Part shown: positions 1 to 11,365 of the stretch, piece by piece
How positions within the stretch are numbered: position 1 is the first letter of the stretch
Layout of the letters: each line of letters starts with the position of its first letter
Assembly (NCBI GenBank): GCA_034359265.1
Contig: CP136896.1
Coordinates: 65,297,501-65,361,500 of the forward strand
DNA length: 64,000 nt
Origin: Canna indica
Taxonomy: Eukaryota; Streptophyta; Magnoliopsida; Zingiberales; Cannaceae
Reading direction: 5' to 3'
Translations under genes and position numbers: made by a program
Notes under the pieces: generated by a model
What the model saw: the letters and a program-made list of their open reading frames with translations, nothing else
Database searches by the model: none
Told to the model about the DNA's origin: nothing

Positions 1-716
1 AAGTATTAAAATGTTATATTGCGTCCAGTATACTACCCAGTACCCATCATTTAATCATTTTTAATTATTTAAATATATTGCAGTGGCATTTGAAAATGTG
101 CCAAGACTTTGTTACAAATGTTGAAAAATTGGTCATCTTCAAGATCATTGTCTATTACCTAAAGTTTGCACTCCTGAGCCAAATATAGAGACAGCTGGGA
201 TACCAATTGGAATTGAAAGGCAAACTGAGGGGGAAAAAACCTATACCTGATACTAATGGAATATATGGACCATGGTAACTTGTTAACAGGAAAAAGAGGC
301 CTCCTAAGCAGATGCCTGTTGTTCAAAAAAATTTGAATCAAAACCCTTTTGCTGAAGAAGAAATGTCAATAGATGCTTCTCCTAGAATTAAAATTGCATC
401 CAACATCTACATTCTGAAACTGTTGAGTGAGAAGTCATTGAGTTCAGCTGATATGGGAAATAAAATAAGTGTTGAAGAGGTCAAAAGTGATATCAGTAAT
501 CCTTTCTTAGACTCTTCTACTTTCAAGAGTGTAAAAGGTAGGAATCCTGATGAATTGGAGTTCTCTTCTACAAAGAGTGTACCTATTTTAGTAAGGGTCA
601 AAGCAGGGAAAAAATTAGAAGAATTACATAGGAAGATGACTGATACATTTGAAATTGCAATGAGCAAACTAAATGGGAGAGCATCAATTGGAGCAACTGT
701 AGTATGGAAAAGTTAG
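1..716 (+). pseudogene. LINE 1 ORF1 (gag-like nucleic-acid-binding protein), broken
   Basis: Around 83-160 the translation reads as a CCHC knuckle of the type found in plant LINE ORF1 proteins (C-Y-K-C, then G-H, then C). An in-frame TGA stands where the residue after the second cysteine should be. A separate open stretch at 312-716 (134 codons) is in another frame and is hydrophilic with no recognised domain; it is best read as the ORF1 C-terminal region. ORF1 proteins bind LINE RNA and help form the RNP. The frame change and the stop show this copy is dead. Confidence 0.6.
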
Positions 717-2769
717 GCAACTGCTTATCAGAACTTGGCAGAAATCTATCTTTCTGGAGCAAGGAATGTGTGGGTTCTTTAGAAAACAATCTAAAGTCTA
801 CCTAAGTGAGCTAGAGGTCCTGGAAAAGATTGATGAAAATGGTCATTGTAATGAAAATGACTTGCAAAAACTGAGGAGTCTTACAAATAAGGCTACTGCT
901 CTAAACAGGTAAATTCATTTGAAATGATGGTCTAAAACTAGGAAAAAATGGTTAGATCAAAATGACAAAAATACTACGTATTTCCACAATTTAGTGAAGT
1001 TCAAAAGAAGGGCAAACACTGTACATGAGATTGACATTGGAGATGAAACTTTGACTGATCCGAAAAAATTGCAGAGGCATTTGCTGATTGGTACAAAGAT
1101 ATTTGGAAAGATATATCATTCAAAATGAGGAGTGGCAGTCAGTTGAAAGTTTAAACTAGAAAAGGATTCCCACAAGGAAACATGATGCACTGATAAAAGA
1201 CTTCACTATTGATGAAATCTGGCAAGCTGTTTCAAATATGGGGAGGGGGAAAGTACCAGGTCCAAATGGCTTCACTGTGGAATTTTTTATTCATTATTGG
1301 AGCAGCCTAAATATCTCCATCTATGAAGCCTTCGAAGATTTTTCAAAAAATGCTGTTATCCCTGAATCTTGGGGGAATCATGCTTAGTTTTTATTCCAAA
1401 GAAGAAAAGACCAAAAGTATTAACCGACTATAGACCAATTGCACTATGCAATGTGGTCTATAAAATACTTTCTAAGGTCCTAGTGAACATACTTAAATCT
1501 TACATTCAGAAGCTCATATCTAAAGAACAAGTAGCATTTGTCAAGGGGAGACAATTGCATGACAACATCCTTATAAGTTCAGAGATTGCAAACCAAGTCT
1601 TAAAATAAAAAAGAAGGATTCCATACTTCATCCTAAAGCTTGACTTGGAGAAAACATTTGATAGTCTCCTGGGTTGCTATGGAAAGAGTTATGAACTTTC
1701 CTCATAAATTCGGGTCTTGGATTTTGGCTTGCCTAAGATCTGCTATTTTCAGGTGCAGTATAAATGGATTTAAATTAGACAAGTTTAGAAGCTCTAAGGG
1801 TGTAAGGCAAGAGGATCTCCTATCCCCTAATCTTTTTATCATCCTCCACGAATTGCTTTCTAAAATTTTGAATTACTATGTGGATAAAGGCAAGGTCAAA
1901 CCATTTAAGCACAAGAGTCTAATGGTTAGTCACCTGCTATTTGCAGATGACATTTTGATCATCACCAAGGGCAGTAAATCCTCATGTAAATACTTACTAG
2001 AAGCACTCAACAAGTATTGTGACTTGACAAACTAGAAGATTAATAGAAACAAGTCTAAGCTGTTCTTTCCAAAGGAATGTCCAAGCAATCTCAAGAGCAG
2101 TCTTTGCAGTTTATTCAAAATAAATGAAGGGAATATGCCTGTGAAATACTTGGGTACAATGGTTGATTCCAAAAGGCTTCCTATCAAACATCAAGAGGTT
2201 ATTATTGATAAAGTTCAGAAAAGATTGGATAGTTGGGCCTCTAACAATGTCTCTCAAGCTGGGAAGATCACTTTGCTGAATTCAGTTGCTAACTCCATAC
2301 CGGTTCACTCTCTGACCACTACCTGGATTAACGATAAGGTTATAGAGAAGCACAATAAATTGGTAAGAGGTTATCTTTGGAGATCCAGCAATAAAAAGAA
2401 AGGCGCTCATTTAGTTAATTGGAAATGTACTACTCTGAGCAAGCAAGAAGGTGGACTGGGAATAAAAGACCTCGGTATTACAAAATTTTCTATCCAAGCA
2501 AAGAGAATTCTCTCCTTTCTAAATAAGGATAAAACTCTTTGGGCCAAATTGCTAAATGCAAAGTACCTTGATTATCATCCCTGGTTCTATGGAAAAAAAT
2601 TGAAAGTTCTCTTGGACCTTCAAAAGCATCTACAATGCCATTTTACAATTAATAGATGGTCTGTTGAAACAAGTTGGTAATGGTAAGAATACAAGAATTT
2701 TTGAAGACCCTTGGATCTCAAACATCCCAATAGGGAAGTGGCCAACATTTGTTAATGTTGAGGGCCTTG
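717..2769 (+). pseudogene. LINE 1 ORF2, reverse transcriptase portion
   Basis: Coding similarity is spread over three frames. A linker near 950-1100 has the W-L-D-Q/F-H-N pattern that precedes RT in plant LINEs. About 1200-1370 holds G-P-N-G-F, 1369-1608 holds the palm entry (P-K-K, DYRPIALCN, QVAFVKGRQ), and 1640-2035 holds the remaining palm with the catalytic F-A-D-D near 1945. The normally invariant R-Q-G-D-P-L-S-P motif reads R-Q-E-D-L-L-S-P. Positions 2135-2680 hold the post-RT linker (YLG near its start, GGLGIKDL later). A product of this ORF would copy LINE RNA at a nicked target. At least three frameshifts and several stops are visible. The reading is cut by the CACTA insertion at 2773. 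Confidence 0.85.
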
Positions 2770-2772
2770 GTT

Positions 2773-3768
2773 CACCACAAGAAAAATAGGCATCAGTGAC
2801 GGGACTGATGCTTGAAAACTCGTCACTGAAGGGTATCAGTGACAGAAATTTTCGTCACAAATTCCGTCGCTAAAAGTCTCGTGGCTAATGCTTCATTTGC
2901 TCTTCTGTGACGGATGTGTCCGTTACAAAAATCTGTGACAGAAAAATTTCCGTCACAAAATCCGTCACTGATGTCGATGATCGAAAATAAATTTTTCGTC
3001 ACTAATTATGATATTAATTATAATTTTTGTTAATAAAAATATATCAACTATATTATATTATAGATTTTTATAATATAATAATATATAATAATAATAATAT
3101 AATATATTATAATATAATATATTATAATATAATATATTATAATAATCAATAATGATATTACATTATATTATTATTTATACTTTTATAATATTTTTAATAA
3201 ATTTATAAAAGATATCATGATAGTAAACTTTTTGGTCTCTTGAGGTGTCAATTTATAAAATTTAAGAAAATTAGGAGAGAAAAAAATTGATCCACGTGGG
3301 ACTAAAAAATATATATTTATAATGGTTAAGAATAAATAAAAAACCATTTTTAACCCATGTGAGACTAAACATGATAAAATTTATTTTACTAATATTTAGT
3401 TTAATTTTGTGTCGGAATTCTATTTCTATCACCGATCTGTCATTGTTATGTGGTGGCTCAGTGACAAATCTGTGACGGATATGAAGAAAAAAATTTAGTG
3501 ACGGATTAGTGTCGGAAAATTAGTGACGAAAATGAAATCCTTCACTATTCTGTCACTAATGCTATTATTAAAAATTCTAGGCCAAATTGATCAAAATTCT
3601 GTGACTAATTTGTGAGGGAATCGTCTTGTGTCAGATTTTCCGTCACTGTTATGGAAAAAAGGAAGTTCCTTTCACGCCATGACAAATTCGTCACAAATCT
3701 GTCATAGTTTGTGATGGATTTTAGCCATCACTAAATTTTCATCACTGATTCTCATTTTTCTTGTAGTG
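2773..3768. mobile_element. Non-autonomous CACTA (En/Spm-type) element, 996 bp
   Basis: The left end reads CACCACAAGAAAAA and the right end reads TTTTTCTTGTAGTG, which is inverted. The element is flanked by a 3-bp direct repeat GTT at 2770-2772 and 3769-3771. CACTA elements characteristically make 3-bp TSDs and have CACTA-type termini. Both sub-terminal regions are packed with GTGACGG / CCGTCAC repeats in both orientations (about 2795-3000 and 3410-3750), the usual transposase-binding arrangement. The middle (3000-3240) is almost pure A+T. There is no coding capacity, so it would need a transposase supplied in trans. The first terminus is CACCA rather than CACTA. Confidence 0.9.
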
Positions 3769-3859
3769 GTTCTTTTGAATATGTTTCACAACTCCTCAAG
3801 AACAAAGACTGGGATTATGAGCTACTTTTGGATCTGTTTGGGGGTATCCAACCCAACAA

Positions 3860-5187
3860 TGTTGGCTTTAGGTTTTCAACTTTAGCCTTAATCTCGATTT
3901 TGATGGTTTTGATGATAACAAACATGGAACTAATGAAGCCGGAACTCGAAAATGAAGCGCGGAAGAAAAAGGCTGAAGGAAACAATCTTAGCCAAGGTTC
4001 GGTCGACTGGGCGGTCGACCGACTGTAGGTAAACAGGGGTAGTAGCCCTGGCGGTCGACTGATCGATCGACCGGACTGAGGCTAGCTGCAGACGCAGCTT
4101 GCGTCGGTCGACCGAAGAAAGAAAATGCAAGATTCTTGCATCGGGCGGTCGACCGAATCACGACAGAATTTGCCCGAAGCTGGCGATTGACCAGTCGGTC
4201 GACCGACCTACTGAATGCCGCGACGCGAGATCGCATTGGTCAACCGATGGGTCGATCGAAGATCGCGGATCATGCGATCCGTGTCTGGCGGTCGACCGAC
4301 CACAGTGAAAGTTTTAGCGGTCGAATGACCGGTCGATCGATGCTTCGACCGGCGGTCTGTAACAGATAGTTTTCTACCTGTTGAACAACCGTTGCTTCAC
4401 GAGGGTATAAATACACCATCTGATACTTCATTTAGTCCTCTCCTCCCAATCTTACAGTGATCATTGAGCATTCTAAGGGAGATTTAAAGCCTTCCAAGGA
4501 GTAATCACGCGCGCTCTGCTTCTCCAGCGAGTTCCACTTCAAGCGCAAGTTCTTCCTCAACTCGAGAAATAAATCGAGCAGTTTGTCTTGACGAGTTGGA
4601 GTCATTGAAGGCTTGAGAAGAGCACTAATGCTTGGTTTATCCTTTAGCTCTTTTCAATTGTAATTTTACTATTATTTTAACTATTTGATTTATTTGTGTG
4701 AAGACCTAGGGTGTTAGGTCTTGCTGTGTGTGAAGTGGTATCTTGGTATAAGAGTAAAGCCACTTGTGTAAACTTAGTTGTTACTAGGATTAATTCTAGT
4801 TGTCCCTTAGGTTAAGGTGGGAAAGAGCTCTCGGTAGGAAGACGGGATACTTCCGGGTGTGGAAGTGCCTTCAGTTGGAGAGCGAGTCTTTCTGGTGAAA
4901 AGTCATTGTTGTAAGGAAAACTAATTAATCTAGTAAAACTTAGTTTGGAAATCCTACGCGGGGTGCTTAGGTAGTGGAGTAGGCATTGGGGCGGAACCAC
5001 TATAAATCACTTGTATTTGCATTGCTTCATTTGATTGTGCTTAATTGTTTTTATCTTGCTTTCACATATAATCATTCGAACTGCAAATCGCCTAAGCTAA
5101 TCAAGGATCATTTAAAAGTGAATTTAGGCTAATCGTATTAGTAAACACACTATTCACCCCCCCTCTAGTGTCGCCATTTCGTCTTCA
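3860..5187 (+). repeat. 5' LTR of the gag-only element (1328 bp)
   Basis: Begins TGTTGGCTTTAGG and ends GTCTTCA immediately before the primer-binding site. It aligns along its length with the 3' LTR at 9826-11360 but lacks a block of about 200 bp. Here the sequence passes directly from the AACTAATGA motif (about 3930) to the AAGCCGGAAC motif; the 3' LTR has about 200 extra bases between the two. A candidate promoter and start site probably lies near the GGTATAAATA box at about 4403. The 3' part (4790-5187) is well conserved between the two LTRs. Confidence 0.92.
3998..4360. repeat. Cluster of GGTCGACC palindromes in the 5' LTR
   Basis: About ten copies of the self-complementary octamer GGTCGACC, or its one-base variants GGTCGATC, GGTCGACT and GGTCAACC, lie in 360 bp. 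They are often paired back-to-back as CGGTCGACCGA. Spacing is irregular (about 20-60 bp). The same cluster occurs in the 3' LTR (10165-10530), in a fragment near 54.1-54.5 kb, and sparsely near 63.15 kb. It lies upstream of the GGTATAAATA box, where LTR enhancers are usually found. Confidence 0.85.
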
Positions 5188-5188
5188 A

Positions 5189-5201
5189 TTGGTATCAGAG
5201 C
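5189..5201 (+). other. Primer-binding site (initiator Met-tRNA type)
   Basis: TTGGTATCAGAGC follows the 5' LTR after one base. This is the standard plant copia PBS, complementary to the 3' end of initiator Met-tRNA. Confidence 0.9.
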
Positions 5202-5255
5202 GGGTTCGTAGCTTGAGATTTCACCATCTCGTCTACACCTAGTCTCGATCTTGAA

Positions 5256-6660
5256 ATGACTCTAGAGTCAGTAGCGTCTAGACCTCCTAGGTTCGATGAG
5301 TTAAACTTTGGTCTTTGGAAAGGAAGAATGTATACATTCTTAAAGACTCAAGGTTTAGGTGTTTTTAATATGATAAAATCAAAATACATAGAACCTAAGA
5401 AAAAAATGGATGCATGGACCCAAGAATAAATTAGCATGTTTGAGTTAAATGCTAAAGCTACAAATTGTTTATTTTGTTCTTTGGATGATAAGATTTTTGA
5501 AAAGATCATGCATTGCACTTCCACTTTCGATATTTGGGCTACCTTAAATATGCTTTATAATTATGCAAAAACCGAAGAGCTCAAAACATTTGATGAGGGG
5601 AGTGATGATTGTCATCCACCCAATACTAACATAGTTTTTGAGGCCCACAGTGTCTCTAGTCATAAGAGCACAAGAAATCGGAAAAGGAAGGTGGTTTGCC
5701 ATGTGTGCAAAGAAAAAAAGCATGTTAGAAAAAATTGCCCTTCCATGAAGAACAAGGCAAAGAAGAGGTCAAGCGCTTCCACATCATCATCATATTCGAA
5801 TGAAGCATCCTCTTCTCATGGCTATGAAGAAAATTCAAAAAATTGCCTCATGAATACTAATGATGAGGTACACTCTTCTTCCTCTAGTCATAATAACAAA
5901 AAGTGTAGTACTAATTCATCTAATTCTCATGATATACTTTATGATGAATTGATGGATGAATATAAAATCATGTATGCCTTGCTTGTTAAAAAAGATAAAG
6001 ACAACAAAAATTTGAAGAAAGAAAACTCAAATCTTAGCTCTCAATTACATGATGCAAAATTAGAAAATGAGAAGCTAAGAATTAGTGTCAACAATCCACG
6101 CCATGATACTTTGAGTATTGACACTAAGGATTTGAGAAATGAAAATGACATATTGAAGAATGAAAATAGCACGTTGAAAACTCAATTGCATGCTATTCAT
6201 AAATCAATCAATGATTTGAAAAATGAGGTTATTTTTTAAATAAGAAAGTCAATAATCTATCTAGCAATTTATCTTCTAAGAATTCTAGAAATACAAATAT
6301 TTCTTTCAAGAATGCTTATGCACATCATGCTTCTCATATCAAGCATTCTATTATTAAACCTTATGCTCAAAAGAAAAATAATTTGTCTAAGAATGCTTAT
6401 ACTCATCTTGTTTCACATGATAAGCATTCTAAAGATAAATCTCATGTCCCATGTTAAAAATGAAAAGAAAAAGTTTCATGGACATTATTTTTGTTGTGGT
6501 GTTTATGGCCACACAATCCATGATTATGCATTTAAAAATAATCCAAGTGTTGCTAAGACACTTTGGATACCTAGGCCAACTAACCCCCAAGGATCCAAAG
6601 CCATTTGGGTACCAAAAATTTCATGTTCTATTGTAGGGGGAGCTTCCACACAAGGGTGAA
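5256..6660 (+). pseudogene. Sirevirus-like Gag, broken
   Basis: A start codon at 5256 opens a protein with the copia gag N-terminus (FDELNFGLWKGRM pattern). It is interrupted by an in-frame TAA near 5428 and then continues open at 5436-6239 (267 codons). Downstream are a CCHC knuckle (C-H-V-C-x4-H-x4-C, about 5697-5740), a Ser-rich spacer, and a long Lys/Glu/Asn coiled coil (about 5950-6230). After another frame change, 6312-6659 carries a second knuckle (YFCCGVYGH) and the WIPRP / WVPK repeats that follow Gag in Sireviruses. Gag packages the RNA into particles. The conserved layout suggests gag function was retained until recently, but this copy has at least one stop and one frameshift. Confidence 0.85.
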
Positions 6661-9600
6661 AGATTGATGAAGAGTTGAAGTTGACCAAGGAGTTGAATGA
6701 AGAATCCTATTATGGTTGCAACTTCAAGCTTTCACCTAGATGCCTTAGGTAAAATTAGCATCATCTCTTTACTTTAGCTTGTTTTATTTTAGTTGGAGAT
6801 TATGATACATGTCTAATTTGAGTTGTTTTCCCCGCTCTTTCAAAAGAGTTCTTTGAAAATGTTTTTGATTTTGATTTCCCGATCTCCTCAGAGACCCCGG
6901 TGACCTGTAATGGGCCTAAGAGACCTTGCGGTTCTAAATCGTAGATTAATTGTGGCTTTCGGTTTTCAACCAATAGGAAGGGTTGGAGATCATATTCTTC
7001 ATTCATTATTTTTGTGATCTCTCAAAATTCGTTTTGATATCCCTCGATTTCATCTTTTGAAACGAATTTGAAATCATTTAGCAAAGTAATATTTGATAAT
7101 GAAACTTGATGCCTATCTTTGCTTTTTGATTGAGTTAGCTTGCTAAGTAGCTATATTTTCTCTAAAAATATTAGTGTAGCTTATTTGCAAGTTAGTGTTT
7201 TAGGAAGGCTAAATTAGGAAGAAAAAGATTAATTTGGCTAAATTTTCGTGTATAAGGTATAATCTCAATTAATTCAAAATCCTAATGTTATACCTCATTG
7301 GTTAAGCTTAAACTACGTCTCTATACTCATGATAGTAATTGCATGTTAAAATCCTTGATTTCTCATGAGTAGGTAGAATTATGACACTTAGGCAAACTTC
7401 ATTAAATAAAACTTGCTCTAAGTTAGAACTTGTCATTAGAGACATTCCTTTTAAGTCCAAACTAGTTTAATATAGGTGGAGATCTTATTCTTTAAATATT
7501 TCACATCTTAGAATCTCTTAGATTCATTTAGATATCATGGTAAAATCCTTTTTAAATGAATCTTAACTATTTAACTTAGGTTAAACTTTTAAATGAAACT
7601 TTGTATTAAACCCTTTGCTAGTTAGTAAGTTAACTTGCTAGTTGACATATTATTTCATTATGATACTAATGATGTCCACTTGCAAGTTAAAAAAAAGGTA
7701 AACATTGAAAGCTATGCTATCTAGAAGAAAATGAAAAAAGAAATGAAAAAGTTGGGCAAATTTCTAAAAATAAGGTATGATTTTATTTTGTAAAAATATT
7801 TAAATAATAATAATAATAATTGAATTTTCATGTTTAATGATGTTTCTATGCTCATGATTGATTATGCATGATGAATATTTGATCTTTCATGAGTAGAAAA
7901 TAATTTGATAACTTAGGCAAAATTCATGATAATCTTGATTAAATGAAACTTGCTCTAGGTTAAAATTCTTGTTAGAGACCTCATTTTAAGTTAAAATTTG
8001 ATGAACATGTTTAGATACACATATCACATAAGTCTAGAATGTTAATATTAAAAATTCCTATCTAGATGAACAATGTGATATCTATATCACTTTAGGGGAC
8101 TTAAGCTTGAAAAGCTTGGTCCAAGTCAACAAACCACAATTTGTATCAATTGACTTGGTCATTTCATTTTAAGTCCAAATCTTCATAAACATATTTAGGA
8201 ATAAGTATGACATATTTTCATGAACTTAGAATGAAAATTCTTATGGATATGGATAAAATGACAATTGAGGTTAATTCATGAAAACCTCTTTTGAACCTTG
8301 TTGACCCAAGTCAACAAGTTGACTTAAAGGTCTCATTCATGATCCATATTTGAGAAACATGTTTAGATTTACTCATGTTAGGTATTCATAGGTTTAAACT
8401 TGAAAAATCATGAGTAAATGTTAAGATTAAAATTTGGCAAGTTTCAATCTTGACTTAGTTTTGAATAAATGTTTCATGAAAACTAGTTTAAACTTGAAAA
8501 ATAAATGTTTCATGAAAACTAGTTTAGTTTTGAATGAAACCATGCTAGGTTGATATCTTGACTTAAGGATAAAATTTTTATTTCAAACATGACATATACT
8601 CTTGGCATGACCATCATGTGGTGTCATGAAAGTTTGAATGAAAATTGAAAAAGTTTTAAGAAAAACTGAAATTTACAAAAATACCATTTCAATCTTCTAT
8701 ACTTTGATTTTTCATCAAAAACTTCAATAAAAACTCATGTACACCATTTGGATTCTAATTCTAATATCATTCACATATTTTCATGAGTAAAATTATTTCT
8801 AGGAATGAATTTGATATTTTGGGTGATAGCTAGGATCCATTTGTTTATTTGAAAATAATATAGGATGAAAAATGGACTTTGATTTTTAAATTCATTTTGA
8901 GTTCAAATTTGATACATGCATTTCAAATGTCTATTCAATAATTGGTATCAAAATTTTCATTCCACAATTAGTATCAAAATTTTCATCCCACAATTGATAT
9001 CAAAATGAGTATTCTATATTTGGTATCAAATCTTTCATCCAAAAATTAGTTTCAAAAACATTGATCAAAAATATGATTTTGAATAAACTTAAAAGGGTGA
9101 TTTTTGAAAACTAGAAGTATAGGTTGACTTAAGTCAATAAAGTAAGTTAAACATTTTATTTTAAGCCTAAACTTAATTCATAGTCTTACACTATTTCATG
9201 TTTGATGTTTAGATGCCTATGTTTGAGAAAACATGAGTAGATATCAAAACTTGAGACTTAGCATTTTCATAGTTTTCATGCTTATTTCAAATGAAAATAT
9301 GCTAAGTTCATATTTAGATCATGCTTTAAATGATTATATCCTTGTATTTTTGAAAGTTTGAATGAAATCTAAAAATGTCATTCATTTTGAGAACATACAT
9401 GATTTAATCATGAATTCAACTATTTAGTTTTTGTTCATATCATGTATGATTAGGTTTCTCATTAGATATTTGTTTTCCATCCCTTTGGTTGAGATTTTCA
9501 TGTTGCATGAAAAATCTTTAGAGTCTCAACTTCATGAATCTTTAATTGTGTTTCATCCCTTTGAGTAGATAGCCTCTCTTGCCCTTTTTGATTAATGTCA

Positions 9601-9811
9601 AAAGGGGGAGATGAGTATGGATAAAGGGGATAAATGTATAGGTCAAAAGAGGGACAAGTGTATAAGAAAAAGGGAGAAAAATATAGGAAATTCATGCATA
9701 TAGATAGGGGGAGTTTATCTCATAGATATGCATGTTGATAGGGGAAGAAATCCCTAAGTTGATATCCTTATGCTTTAATGTTATATTTTCTTAAGGATGT
9801 TTGTCATCATC
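6661..9811 (+). other. Non-coding internal region of the gag-only element
   Basis: No ORF over 75 codons and no pol similarity is seen on either strand. The sequence is A+T-rich with recurring short motifs (TTTCATGA, TTGACTTAAGTCAA, AACATGTTTAG). One local tandem repeat at about 8935-9055 has a unit near 27 bp, built on TGGTATCAAAATTTTCAT. Since pol is absent while length is kept at 3.1 kb, this stretch may be a spacer, an RNA-packaging region, or decayed pol beyond recognition. Confidence 0.7.
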
Positions 9812-9825
9812 AAAAAGGGGGAGAT
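9591..9825 (+). other. Multiple polypurine tracts before the 3' LTR
   Basis: G-rich purine runs ending in GGGGGAG occur near 9600, 9705 and 9812-9823; the last abuts the 3' LTR. Sireviruses are known for repeated PPT-like motifs in this position, which supports the family assignment. The final tract (AAAAAGGGGGAGAT) is the likely plus-strand primer. Confidence 0.8.
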
Positions 9826-11360
9826 TGTTGGCTTTAGGTTTTCAACCTTAGCCTTAATCTCGATCTTGATGGTTTTGATGATAACAAACATGGAACTAAT
9901 GATTTCATTGAGAATATCTTTCAGGTTCCATATCGACTAGCGTTCGATGTCCTCGATCGGATAAATTGAATAAATCACGAAATCGGAAGGACATTGATTG
10001 TCGCGCTCGGGTTTATCGTGGAACTTTCTCGAAGATCGACGAGTGCACCCAAGTCGCTTGGATGAGTCCAAAGATCAAGTCAAAAGCTCTCCAAATAATG
10101 CTCGTTGAAAGCCGGAACCTGGAAATGAAGCGCGGAAGAAAAAGGCTGAAGGAAATAATCTTAGCCAAGGTTCGATCGACCGACTGTAGGTAAAAAAGGG
10201 TAGTAGCCCTGGCGATTGACCGATCGGTCGATCGGATTGAGGCTAGCTGCAGACGCAGCTTGCGTCGGTCGACCGAAGAAAGAAAACGCAAGATTCTTGT
10301 ATCGGGCGGTCGATCGAATCACGGCAGAATCTGCCCGAAGCTGGCGGTCAACCAATCGGTCGATCGACCTGCTGAATGCCGTGATGCGAGATCGCATCGG
10401 TCGATCGACGGGTCGACCGAAGATCGCGGATCGTGCGATCCGCATCTGGCGGTCGACCAGTCGGTCGACCGACCACAGTGAAAGTTTTAGCGGTCGAATG
10501 ACCGATCGACCGATGCTTCGACCGGCGGTCTGTAACGGATAGTTTTCTACCCGTTGAACAACCGTTGCTTCACGAGGGTATACATACACCCTTTGATACT
10601 TCATTTAATCCTCTCATCCCAATCTTACAGTGATCATTGAGCATTCTAAGGGAGATTTAAAGCCTTCCAAGGAGTAATCACGCGCGCTCTACTTCTCTAG
10701 CGAGTTCCACTTCAAGCACACGTTCTTCCTCAACTCGAGAATTAAATCGAGCAGTTCGTTTTGACGAGTTGGAGGCATTGAAGGCTTGAGAAGAGCACTA
10801 ATGCTTGGTTTATCCTTTAGCTCTTTTCAATTGTAATTTTACTATTATTTTAACTGTTTGATTTGTTTGTGTGAAGACCTAGGGTGTTAGGTCTTGCTGT
10901 GTGTGAAGTGGTATCTTGGTGTAAGAGTAAAGCCACTTGTGTAAACTTAGTTGTTACTAGGATTAATTCTAGTTGTCCCTTAGGTTAAGCTGGGAAAGAG
11001 CTCTCGGTAGGAAGGCAGGATACTTCCGGGTGTGGAAGTGCCTTCAGTTGGAGAGTGAGTCTTTCCGGTGAAAAGTCCTTGTTGTAAGAGAAACTAATTA
11101 ATCTAGTAAAACTTAGTTTGGAAATTCTAAGCGGGGTGCTTGGGTAGTGGAGTAGGCATTGGGGCCGAACCACTATAAATCACTTGTGTTTGCATTGTTT
11201 CATTTGATTGTGCTTAATTGTTTTTATCTTGCTTCCGCATATAATCATTCGAACTGCAAATCGTCTAAGCTAATCAAGGATCGTTTAAAAGTGAATTTAG
11301 GTTAATCGTATTAGTAAACACACTATTCACCCCCCCTCTAGTGTCGTCATTTCGTCTTCA
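9826..11360 (+). repeat. 3' LTR of the gag-only element (1535 bp)
   Basis: Begins TGTTGGCTTTAGG and ends GTCTTCA, followed by the TSD AACAA. It is the full-length version and includes a block (about 9904-10110) missing from the 5' LTR. Over shared stretches the two LTRs differ by scattered substitutions (two in the first 76 bp), so the insertion is not brand new. Confidence 0.92.
10165..10530. repeat. Cluster of GGTCGACC palindromes in the 3' LTR
   Basis: This is the counterpart of the 5' LTR cluster, with about ten GGTCGACC/GGTCGATC sites. Several sites differ from the 5' LTR by C-to-T or G-to-A within the CG of the motif (GTCGAC versus GTCGAT), as expected where CG is methylated. Confidence 0.85.
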
Positions 11361-11365
11361 AACAA

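Larger units (their letters stand above)
3860..11360 (+). mobile_element. Gag-only LTR retrotransposon (TR-GAG type), Sirevirus-like copia
   Basis: The two LTRs begin TGTTGG and end TTCA, and are flanked by the 5-bp TSD AACAA at 3855-3859 and 11361-11365. The primer-binding site matches initiator Met-tRNA (TGGTATCAGAGC). Several AAAGGGGGAGA-like polypurine tracts precede the 3' LTR. The only coding region is a gag whose architecture (UBN2-like start, CCHC knuckle, coiled coil, second C-x2-C knuckle followed by W-x-P repeats) is that of Sirevirus/Maximus copia elements. No protease, integrase, RT or RNase H is present; 6661-9811 is non-coding. The element must be non-autonomous and use enzymes of a relative. 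It is inserted in LINE 1, 91 bp from the CACTA element. Confidence 0.92.

Noticed and set aside
4120..4140. tRNA or Pol III B-box-like GGTTCGA motifs
   Set aside because: The matches belong to the GGTCGACC arrays; no A-box, cloverleaf or poly-T terminator is paired with them.
3930..4369. Several ORFs on both strands rich in Arg, Asp and Ser-Val-Asp-Arg
   Set aside because: Products of the GGTCGACC palindromes, which read similarly on both strands; the same false ORFs recur at 10.0-10.6 and 53.9-54.5 kb.
9498..9695. Minus-strand ORF before the 3' LTR
   Set aside because: Antisense of the polypurine-tract region; no support.
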